Shown here: in pieces, positions 24,701-36,700 of the stretch
Layout: the number at the start of each line of letters is the position of its first letter
Position numbering within the stretch: position 1 is the first letter of the stretch
Source: Siphonodentalium dalli
Lineage: Eukaryota; Mollusca; Scaphopoda; Gadilida; Siphonodentaliidae
NCBI GenBank assembly: GCA_032622095.1
Contig: CP136063.1
Location: 210,844,355 to 210,908,354 of the forward strand
Length of the DNA: 64,000 nucleotides
Direction: 5' to 3'
The notes under the pieces: model-generated
The model's input: the letters and a program-made list of their open reading frames with translations, nothing else
The model's database searches: none
What the model was told of the DNA's origin: nothing
Made by a program: the position numbers and the translations under genes

Positions 24701-27700
24701 CGTCACAAACCATGGGTAGCAGCAGTGTGTTAAGGCTAACGTTTCTAAAATGTTCTCTCATGGACGCGGTAAACAAATTTACCGTAGTTTCACATGCTAA
24801 GAAGTTTTTACACGTGTTTCAAGAACACCATACGGGTTTTACGGACAACGTTGTCGTTAAATATAGTTTGGACTTGGATTCAAAAGAAACGTTTAACGTT
24901 GAAAAGGAGTGTTTTGTTGGCGATATTTTAAACACTAGGCTGGTAGCATATGTTGGTATAGGATATTTTGGTTGAATTGGTATTGAATATTTTCTTTTTA
25001 TTGTACTTTGTGATTAAATACAAATAAATACCATGGACGTAAATGAGAATCGCTGTAAATACTATGCTATTCTATTTTATGCATTGTGTCTTGCTGATCT
25101 CATCTCCTTCCAATATCATAATGAAGCTTCCAGCATTCAAATCACACCTGACATGTATATATACATGGGAAAGTGAGAACTTTTGGGAGATTTCCACAAA
25201 AAAAAAAAAAAAAAAAAAAAAAATCCCGCTCGCCCGCACCTATATTTTTCAGCTCCGTTAGGGGAAACAAAGGTATTTTTTTTTTAGGCCTAAGCCATGC
25301 ATGCTATAGTGTTACAAATCAATTATGAATATATCGCCTGCGAGTCAAACAGTGACAAAATGTTGACACAAGGTCGACTCCTTTTGTTTAACAGCGCTGA
25401 GTAAGTAAATGCGGTCTTCAATGTCCAGACAAGGATTATAATATATCAAACAAAGAAGCCTTCCGTTTTGGCCATACTTAATAAAGTGTTGGTTTCTGCT
25501 CGTCCCGACTGACTGCTTTAAAACCGCCGACTCAAATTATTATTATATTGCCGATTTAAACATTTTGTTTGTTTTAGTTCCGTTTCTGTCGTTGTGGTAT
25601 TCCGTGTTTTTACGCAATAACAGAATGCTAATCGAACGGACCTCAAATAATTCTATTGAATCCGTACTCCCTTTAAATTATCCGATGTTACCTGATGTTA
25701 CTGAATATATTTGACGACAAAATTATCCGAGAGCACCATTTTATAGTGTGCAAATAAAGTTTTAATCGTTGTATTGCCTTGTTCGAAATAAAACGTTATC
25801 CATAACCGGAAAATCGTAATTTTATTCCCAATGATTCAGTGATTTTAGACTTAGAGACACTCGGTAGTCGATGTCAAGACTCAAGGCCGTTAATTGTGGC
25901 ATATATATGCAAACCAAATGCAACAAACAATCTATATTACATTTAAATGAAAAATTTGAATTTTTTTCCATGATAATGTTTTTTTCGTTTGTTTAACCTC
26001 ATATTAAATAAATTATCAGATGAAATTATTCTCCAGTCTCTCACTTCTCCCTATTTTTCTCTCACTTCTCCCTATTTCTGCCAGAGGGAGAAGTCACTTC
26101 TCCCTATTCTCAACCTGCAAGCTGAGGCCTGATAACAGACTATATGCAGAAGTGCCTGCAGGAATAATGCTAATATCAGGGATGCCAGACAGATTTAACA
26201 CACCATTAACTGTTCTCTCGAGCTTCCTTCCACTGCATCTAATTGTCACAACTGATGCCATAATGTGTTTTCGATATGACATAACCAATTTGACATTGCT
26301 TAATTTGCCAAGAGCCACCAATGAATGTTACTGTAACTGTTTTCAGATGACTTACTCAGTGGACGTGATGTGAAACAACTCTGGTTGGGTCCTTCACAAG
26401 CCTTGAAATAGGGTGTCTGTCATTTGCAGAATGAGGTTCCCAGAGGGTGAATTTAGTGATGCTACCCCGCATAGTGGGCTAGCATCACCAAATTCACCCT
26501 CTGGGGACCTCATTCTGCTTACACCTCAGCAGAATGAGGTTCCCAGAGGATGAATTTGGTGATGCTAGCCCGCTATGTGGGGTAGCATCACTAAATTCAC
26601 CCTCTGGGGACCTCATTCTGCAAATGACAGACACCCTATTTCAAGGCTTGGTCCTTCAGATTATCAATCCGGAATAACTGTGCTAATTTTTCACCAATAT
26701 TGTTCACAGCTTGTTCACGGTAGTCAGTGCATGACTTACTACAACTGACATTCATTAGAGCACCGTCTCATGTCAGAAGGTGCGTTCCCCAGGTTGCTCC
26801 ATACAATGAAATATGAGAGGTTGTAAACCGTATAAAGCATTTTCAATCAATCTTCACAGAAGGAATATTCTACCCCCTTGAAATTGAGCCACTGTTCTTC
26901 TTTGAGAAGCTCTCCAGGTGAAAATTAAAATTGATTTTTGTGCTGATGACAGCAGACATGAGGCCAGGACACACAGGTCGTATGTGTATTAAATGTCAGA
27001 CGATGACTGGCAACTGTTAAAGACATATTATGTACTTGTTATGGTGTGTGAAACTGATGAGTTAGTATTCAGCCGCTATGCCAACTGGGAGAATGTAACA
27101 TTCTACTAACATCACAGAACATTTTAAGCAAATCGACCGTACCACTCCATAGAAAACATCTTAGAACCACGCTCAATTGTAAATATTTACTACTCGATTC
27201 AGGACGCATCTATCGGCGATAAACTAATGAAAACGATTTCGCCATCGAGGGTCACTGTATTTGATTAATATATAAGAATGACGGTGTGTATTATCAATTT
27301 GGATATAATATTTGTAAAAATTACTACTTTGAACAAAATTATTCTCGATTCCTATTTGATCACCCTACCGGAGTGTTTCGCATCACTTTAACCCACTGGT
27401 CCTTGACAAAAATGGAGTTTCACGATATGGACTTAAATATACATGTATCACAATATGACGAGATATCGTGAACAAATTTATTTGTCAAAATCTGCTGACT
27501 GATTTCACATTTATAACTTTTTTATTTATGACAGTTCCCTAATAATGAACTTATTTGCAATCAGCAGGAGAATAGGAAAGATATTGTGTGTTGCTTAATA
27601 TGTTCTTAAATTGCCTGGGCATCGCATAAGATTTAGAAGCTCGAATTAGTCTTTATAGTTTGTTCACTCTAACTGAGACTATCGAATGCCTAACTGGCCT

Positions 27701-30700
27701 ACCTCATTGTGGTTATATTGTCATCCACCTATTTACATGTAGTTCCGATAAATAACCTGTGTATTGGAGAACCCTCGATGTGTTGACATCATGTGTGAAG
27801 CCCTTGTAAGAAACAATTCAAATGAGCTCTGATCGGGAATGCATGGGCTGCAAGGGCCCATGAACGAAGGCGTTGACACTATTCAATTACTGATGCAACC
27901 CTCTGCAGTAAAAAAGAAATGTGCCAGTCGTGGCTGATCCCACATGTCCATAATTGTTCCCTTGTTTATAGTAACAAATTTCAATTAGATACTTTAGTTT
28001 CCCGCTTTAATAAACAGGATGTATAAGGCCAAAAAAAAAAGTGTTTTGGTTCTCGGGCAATTTTTTTTTCAAATCAATGAGGGAGGGAGGGAGGGAGGGT
28101 TTTATTTTTATTTTTCATTTTTTTTGCACATAGTAAGCATGGACAAAGATACCTTCCTCTGTCTAGTAATAACCAGAAAGGTAGAGGGAACTGTTATGCA
28201 TATAAACTCATTTAGTCTTATATAAAAATGACATTGTACTACCCAGTGTATGACTGGGATTACCTAACAATATATAATGCCCCTGACAGTAACTACTGTT
28301 ATTGTTGTCTAAAAACTGATACCTCCCCATTCTAATATGTGATCCTGAATTTAGTCCTGTGCCTTTCAATTGTATAAAGTTACAATTAGTGTAAGTTGTT
28401 CACAATGACTAATTGTAAGAAGAGCATGCGGATCAGCTAATCATTTTCTTAATTGTAGTCATATACTTCATGTTGTAAGCCTGCAAGTCACTTTTTAACA
28501 CATTACATGTTAGAGCTCAATGCACACTAATATTCAACACATATCTGCTATGGACATGTTGATAAAATCCACAAAATTGGCCTAATATTTGTTGGTGGCG
28601 TCGGTCAGTTTGCTTTTGGTTTCTGGATGATAACTTTAGATATTCTCAACTAAATGGAATGAAATGTTTTATGTGGGTTTCCTACCACAAAATACAGGTC
28701 AATGTCGAAATCGGGTTCTGCCCACCAATTTTCACCAGAGTTAGTTATCCTCCTTTTTGTTGGAATTTGCACTCAATTTTCGTTTCCAGATGATAATTTT
28801 AGTAAGTCTCAACTGAATGGTATGAAATTTGTTATGTGAGTTTATTAGTCGAAAATAAAGGTCAAGTTCAAATTTGGGTTCCGCAGCCAATTTTCACCTG
28901 AGTTATTTTCGTTTCCTGTTAACTTCAGTAAGATTGAGCACCATCACGTCAGATGGGTCTTTGTTCATGTCTACATTTTGGACAAACCACGGGCGTATTT
29001 TGCCACGCCCTAGCGATGCTCTTGTCTGTTTTAAATTAAAAACTGCTTTCCATGGTTAGTGAATTCTCCGTTCCGTGGAGTGGTTTCCCTGTTTGATTGT
29101 CACCAAATAGTTACATCAATCATGTATTTTATCTTCTGCAAATTAAGGGATATAGAAAATGAACAGAAGAGAAAAAGTAACTAAAATAATTTTAATTTGA
29201 GACTGGATACTTCCAAGAAGAGTGATGTTCCCCGTGGTTAAAATTGGTGATGCTAGACCACCGTGCGGGATAGCTTCACTAAATTCACCCTCTGGGTCAG
29301 ACACAATTTCCAGGCTTGTCTGAACCATCTGGATGTGATTTTGTTAACCAGTTCGCATCTTACATTGTCATTTTCCACATAACTGTTTTACAGCTGAAGT
29401 TGGAGATTATGATCCACAAGATTGTCCGATAGGATACGTCACAAAGTTCAATCTTTTACCGAAACAGAACCCAAAGATGGAAGAAGAGATAATAAAGATC
29501 CACCAAACATTGACGTAAGTTCGTGCTGTTACCTGCAAAAGCAAATATCACTCAAGAGCCTCTTATCATTGAGAATGTGTACAATTGTTTGTGTGTGGAG
29601 GTGTTGAATGTATCTGCAAAATTCTTTTCTTATTTCTAATATATCATTCTGATAAGGCCTAAACAAAATATTGATGTTTCCGGTAACCCACCCACCCCTA
29701 GTCCATACCTCTGCCCTACTAATTTTATCGAAAGCAGAAGCCAAAAAAATGCGTTTATCAATTTCAGATCATTGTATAACTGCTGATCTCTCGCTGAACT
29801 GCATTATTTACACCGGAAGTCGGTGTTTTAAGATAGTGCCACCCTTGTCTGTGCGGGCCACTATTACTGATTGTGTCCTGATAAATAGACTTGCCTAAAC
29901 CGGCCTCATATTATTTAGCAAGAAACATGTGTAATATTTGCACACAGAGTGCCATAAGAGCTTAGCACAATGATCAATGCTATTATATTAATTAGAAATA
30001 TAATTATGATATGCAATACAAAATTCAATTTGTGTTGGGTTATTTAGTGTTGACTGAGATAAACATGGGTAATAAGGGTGGTTGAACAATTTTGTCAACA
30101 GATTTAAAATCGAACTATTTTTTTCTTCTTGAAGTTGTCTTACTTCCTCTTTGGTTGTGATACAGAAATCAATATTATTTTTCTTTTAATCCCAGCCATT
30201 TCAAAGAATGGTTTTCCTTGCTAAACTGTGATAAAAAGGATCTCAATTTTTTTGCAATTTTGTACGAAATTGATTAACCCTTTGAGTGCCAGGGGCCGAT
30301 CTCATCGGCCCCAAACCTACAAAATAAGTCTGTTAAAGAATATAAGAATAAATTATTAAAATTGTAAAAAATTGTAAAAAAAAAAAAAATTGTTAGGCCA
30401 ATGCATTCTCTTATATATGCAAGGCGACCTATGGTCGACTCGCATATATAAGAGAATGCATTGGCACAGGGTATATGGGTTGATACAAAAATTGACCTGG
30501 CACTCAAAGGGTTAACCTCATCCACTTAATTCAATACGAGCCTCTCTAAAGCTCAGCTCGAAATGAATTTAGCGCACTCGATTAATAAATTTTGTATAGA
30601 GTTGGGACTCATTAGAGATACTCTATATATTATAGTTCTATTTGAAATGAAAATTGATCTTTAAAATATTGCCAATAGTTTCTCAAGTTACTAACATTGA

Positions 30701-33700
30701 TATACCTATGGTGTCCTGTTTCCGCCACATACTTTTTTCACTTCATTCATTTGGTTTTTTCACTTGCTTCGGTTCCTTCATGGTGAAGCAAGTGAGATAG
30801 TCTCAATTATTTCAGTTCCTTCGCCACGAGGGAATCAAAGGAAGGGAAAAAATCAAATGAAGCAAGCGAAAAAATCAAACAATGAAGGTGAAAAAACAGT
30901 TATTTCGCTTGCTTCGTTTGTTTTTTTCGCTTCCTTCAGGCGAATTTTTTTTTTTTTTCGTTTTCAGGTGTACTTACTCATTATAATGGTAATACAAATT
31001 GAATACTATTTATTGGATCACAGAAAGGTGATGTTAGAGAGTAAACTGAACTTCAGCCTTTGTGACTTCTCCCTGATGACAGTCCATTTCTCCCTAATAA
31101 TCAAACAGGGAGAAGCAACTAATCCAAATTTCAATCCTCTAGGCTGGTCCATGTCAACTTGTCAAGTGTGTGTTCTTATCATTTTAGGGGTGTGTATATG
31201 CTTGTGTGTGGAGGTGTTGAATGTTATCTGCACAATTTATTCTGATTTATGCACATAGGTGTCACAGATTTGACTCAATTAAATTCAAGTATTTTATCAA
31301 TGCAATCTTGAAACAGATGAATGCATTGGTGCTCAAATTGTTGTCATAAATAAAACCAGTGAAAGCTGTGTAAACATATTATTCACTTTTTATGCTCAAA
31401 GGGCTAATTGTATTCAGTTGTTAAACAGAACATATATGATCAGCATAGTAATTTCCTGTTTCTCGGGCCAAAAAATATTGAAAAGCATGCACAGCTTTTA
31501 ATTTTATTATTCATTTCCTGAGGCACACGTCAATGATCATTCCACCTCAGTATCGGCTATCTCTAGTGTTAATATCAGTTTCTCATGGCCATTATTACAC
31601 TAACACACGTCCGTAAAAGTTAGTTGATAGATCCTATGTGATTTATTTCGTCAAAAATCACTCAATAAAGTATCATTGACACAGTCTGCTGATGTCACTA
31701 TTCCCACTACTATTCTTTCCAATATTTCTGAGACCCCTTGGATGGGGACTCTCCAGCTGCGTTGGGAGGCATGGAGGCGATGGATGCTAGCGCCTCCCTG
31801 CCAGCCGGGGCCCCGCATCAGGAAACGCTCTTTTAGAGCTTTTGGATGAGGAAACGAACTCCAAGAAACAGTTGGTAGAAGATACCGCTGTTTCCGATGA
31901 TTCCATTTCTGTTGATGATACTGGTTCGTCATCGAATCCAGAAACCATCACCGCAGACACTGTATTATCTTTTCATTTGTCCGTCATGACTCGTGTGCTC
32001 AATTTTCCAGAACACCTGTACATAATTTTAGTATATAAAGGGTTAAAAATATACGGGAACACTGTTACAGCTCACCAGATTTTGTGATATTCACTAGCAG
32101 AATGAGAAATGTTAGTGTTTAATGAAATTCACTGTTAAATGTTAAGAAAGAGTACCATAGCTATTAACCCTTTCATGAAAGGAGCTTCTTGAAATATTTT
32201 GAAAACCGTATGCTAATGCGGTCTCTTATATATGCGAGTCTCCCGTAGGGAGCCTCACATATATAAGAGAATGCACTGTCCGAACAATATTTACCTTGAC
32301 CATGTAAGTCTGCATTCTCTTATATATGTGAGGCTCCCTATGTGAGAATCGCATATATAAGAGAATGCACTGGCACAGGGTCTTTATTGTTGTCGCAGCT
32401 CCTGTCATGAAACGGTTAAGGTATCTTTTCACATGTTACCAGTCAATGTCATCTTTTAATAATATATTGAAACCCCATTTATCTTTCTTTTATAGAAATC
32501 AGGTGCCAGCTGACAGTGAAGCTAACTTTCTCAGAAAAGCCGCAACTCTTGACACGTATGGAGTTGATCCACATCAAGTTAAGGTATGAGCATAAAACAT
32601 TTGGTATAAAATTAATTGCATCTTGTTATTTATTTTGATTTTATGTGTGTGGCCTCGACTATGAATGAAATATTTTCTGACCACGCCTTGAAATAGGGTG
32701 TATGTCATTTGCATAATGAGGTCCCCAGAGGGTGAATTTAGTGATGCTACCCCACATAGCGGGCTAGCATCACCAAATTAACCCTCTGGGAACCTCATTC
32801 TGCTGAGGTGTAAGCAGAATGAGGTACCCAGAGGGTTAATTTGGTGATGCTAGCCTGCTATGCGGGGTAGCATCACTAAATTCACCCTCTGGGGACCTCA
32901 TTCTGCAAATGACAGGCACACTATTTCAAGGCTCGTTTCTGACTCTTGCAATCCTTGAAATAGAGTGTTTGTCATTCGGAAAATGAGCTCAAACAATAGT
33001 GAAAACAGGCTTCTTTCAAAATCACGGTCATGTGACATATTTTTCAGGTTACCTACCACCTTTTGTTATTGCTGCAACACATGCCAAAATTGATTTTACT
33101 GAAATAAATGGTCATAAATCAGTGTGAAAATAGACATATCTAAGAGATCTGAATTTGATATGACTGAAGACCAAACCTGGCTGCTGAATCTCAAATGCAG
33201 AGTTCTCATAACACCTCTCTCACATTATCGACTCTGTCCAAATACCAGAATTTACAAGATTCTTATAAATTGGAGAAAATACGTGTTCAATAATAGTTTT
33301 GTCGCTGACAACACAGACTGATCACATAATACCCGAATCATGTTCAAACCAGTTCATAATTAATGAGTTTCAGAAATAATTGTCAGATTTGTGTGCGACT
33401 ATTTTGTCTGCTTGTACCGTAGTATTATATCTCCTATTACAATGGCATGTGAATGACACATTCCAGAGACAACTGATGCACCGCATTGTTTTATATGATA
33501 CAAGTTTCATGTTTTGCATTAAAGGCACGGGCGGCGTTCATTGCATAAATATTCATATTTGTTCAATTCGCCATCAACAGAATGAATATTAACATATATA
33601 TAGTTTTGTTCATATGCCAAACATAATCAGCGCGTAAATAGTATATTGTCGTCAAGATGTTACGATGGTGCACATAAACAAGAGCCTGCTCGTGTTACAG

Positions 33701-36700
33701 AAGTTGTGCTTCTGTTTACATAACATAGTGTAATTCTATTGGTTTATCACACACAAAAGAATATAAACGCTCTTTATTATTTCCATATCAGGAAAACAGT
33801 AACAAATAACGCTCTTTATGTTTACCATATCCGGATCTAAACAAAAGCTAGGAAACGTAACGTTTTTTGCTTTTGTTTACATAACAAAGCAAACAAAATT
33901 GACAATAACATACTGTTTATGCCATATTTCTGATTGGTGTAAGTACAAAGTTTATCTATATTTTACTATTCTTTCTGTTTATGGGGTTTTTGACGGAGGT
34001 GAATATTTTAACAGCATACCCACCATCAAGGCCGACCTTATCTATAACTCGTTGGTAATATTAGATTAATTTAATAGCAGACCTAACTTAATTGGTATTT
34101 TGACAGATGTGTTATTGGTAAGAGACACACCACTGGTAGATATTGCTCATATATATGAACAAAATCTAGGGTTATGTTAAATAGCCTTGATAATAATGTA
34201 ACAATACGTGAACCTTTGTATTTTCAGGATCAGAAAGGAAGTCCCATGTATCTGGGTATCACACACCAAGGTATCATGACCTTCCAAGGAAGCAGAAGAA
34301 CACAATTATACAAATGGTAGGTCATTAACCACTTATTTTCTAAATAGATTTACCCATTCTGTGATAAAGTATACATTGGAATAGTCTATTGTTCATCTGG
34401 ATTCTGGAGGGATATCCAGGAAATATAAGTAGACGACAGAGATGGACAGACAGTACAAGTTGCAATTAACCTCTTTACTGATATATGTCAGTAGTTAGTA
34501 CAGACGTAAAATATCATGCTGTAATTGCTGTTGCTATACGTCCGTACTGTTTATGGACCTACTTCCAGCACACTAGCAGTTGGCCATTAATCAAAACTGA
34601 AACTCTGAGATTGGTGCATCGGAACAACTGTATCTCGAAATTTATTTATCTGGGACTATTTCTTTGCACAGGCAAACACAGTTATGTGAAACGTCATCTC
34701 ATGCCTTATAGAAGTCGATGTTAGTTTCGCGTCCCATTTCTTAATTTAAGTATGTTTTGTCAAGGTTTTCGATTATGTAATAAATAGAATGTATAACTTG
34801 TCCCTAGTTTATAGCAGAATTTACATAATGAGTCCAGTAAATTGGACTATGTACGAGCTATAAACTCGGGACTCGTTGTAGATCCTCTATTTCTACTGAG
34901 TCAGTTTTATGGTTTTCGTGATATTCCTGTTATATTTTTCCACTCGAAAATTTCCATTACATCATCGGCCCAGCACTCGACGTCATAACGTCATTCGCAA
35001 TGAATAGTTTAATTACACTATGCTTTTTAAAATAGTATAAACATTTTAGAATCTTATTAAACTCCATCATAAGGACACTTGACAGTAGTAGGATGTCATA
35101 TTGCATTCAAAGGGGGACAATCCATTATTATTTGCCTTTGCTCATAAAATACATTAATGCCCTAAATAATCGACTCCTTAACCACAGCAGAATTATGGGT
35201 AATTTTTCAGGATTTAGTCGGAAATATGGCTTGTTGCCATTCATCAGAAAGCTCTCCTGAAAATGAGAGATTAAGGAGTCGATTATGTAGGGCATTACTG
35301 TAGGCTGCAATAATTCAATACAACTTTTCACAATTCACTTGATGGTAATGTAGGAAAATTGGTTTCAAGGCAGACTGAAAGTGGGGAGGCATTATTTTTA
35401 TTCATCTGGAGGGATGCCCAGGATATATAAGCGGACGACAGAGAGATGAACAGGTAATAAAAATGGCAACTTAATGACACTGCTTTTTGAAATGAATAAA
35501 CATTTTAGAATGTATAGAGAGTAATCTATTTGTTCCGAGAATTAGGTTAAATAATTCTTGAGAGGCAAGAGACGTCTGTTTCAAATGAGTGCACATTAGC
35601 TATAATAGAACATACATGGAATTCCGCAAATCACATGACAACTGTTACACAAGTTCAGACGTGTTCGTATTCTCTCGCATACACCGCATAGTAATCTCAT
35701 CAATGGTTTCTCAATCTCTCAAAAAAGTTGCACTCTCAATTACATTTATAAATTGTACATTCTTCTTTCCTAAACATCTTGCCTCGAGTGTATTATTTAA
35801 CGTAATTCTCGGAATAATTGATTACTCTATTTATTACAAGTCTGCATCAATTTGGTTCACCAAATATGATTAAAACACCCATAATTAATGCATGAAAGTC
35901 CCGATGCGGAGAAAGATCAACCATCGAAAATTCAGTTTGGATCAGTAAGCAACGTAACTTCAATGACGTCATGAGAAATGACATAATTCACCAGTGACAT
36001 TACCATTTTTAATTAACAGTATTTTCAATGGAAATTACATATAGGAGTGTAATAAAACTCCATCATAAGGAAACTTAACAGTAGTAGGATCTCATATTTC
36101 ATTCAAGGGGAGACAATCCATTAAAGACATATTATGTACTTGTTCGAGTGTGATAGATTTATAAGTTAGTTCTCAGACTCTATGCCACCCCGGGGAATGT
36201 AGCATTCTACATCATCACCAAAAATTTCAAAGATATCGACCCTATCACTCCATAGAAAACATCGTCTGAACTACGCTCAATTGTAAATATTTACATCTCA
36301 ATTCGGGACGCAACAATCGGCGATAAACTAACGCAAACGATTTACGCAAACGATTTCGCCATCTAACGTCATTGCATTTAATTAATATTGAAGAATGACG
36401 GTGTTTGTTTTCAATTTGGATTAATATTCGTAAAAAAAACTACGTTGAGCAAGATTATTCTCCATTTCTATTTGCTCACCCTGCTGGAGTGTTTCACATC
36501 ACTTTAATAATTGCCTTTGCTCATAAAATAGGCTGTAATTATTCAATAAAACTTTTCACTTGATGGCAGAGCAGGAACATTGGTTTCAAGGCAGACTGAA
36601 AGCGGTGAGGCATTTTTGATCGAGCTATTAAAAATATTTTCTATACTGATCCTGCTGTCTTGATGACTATTGGTACTAACTGTTATTATCTCCCGCCAAA

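Larger units (their letters stand above)
22988..25294. mobile_element. Family J element with AGGCCTAAAAAAAAAATACC ends
   Basis: Left AGGCCTAAAAAAAAAATACC plus TTTGTTTCCCCTAAC is matched in inverse at the right by GTTAGGGGAAACAAAGG and TATTTTTTTTTTAGGCCT. Both ends then carry CCCGCCCGCACCTAT-like sequence. A poly-A run lies at 25197-25223. It is interrupted by the hAT at 23231-24660 and holds an open frame at 24697-24975. Exact ends and target duplication are uncertain. Confidence 0.65.
22860..26131. mobile_element. hAT-like element, 3.27 kb, carrying two nested elements
   Basis: CAGGCCTCAGCTT at the left and AAGCTGAGGCCTG at the right are perfect 13-base inverted ends. ATAACAGA flanks both (22852-22859, 26132-26139), an exact 8-bp duplication. 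CAGGCCT ends are typical of hAT. Inner subterminal sequences include GGGAGAAGTGAAGTC and the CACTTCTCCCTATT repeats near 26040-26110. No transposase was recognised. The 22988-25294 element sits inside it. Confidence 0.88.

Noticed and set aside
30764-31258. 164-codon open frame, one of the longest in the window
   Set aside because: The first half is purine-rich hairpin repeat and the rest is hydrophobic AT-rich sequence; no conserved pattern, and it lies in an intron.
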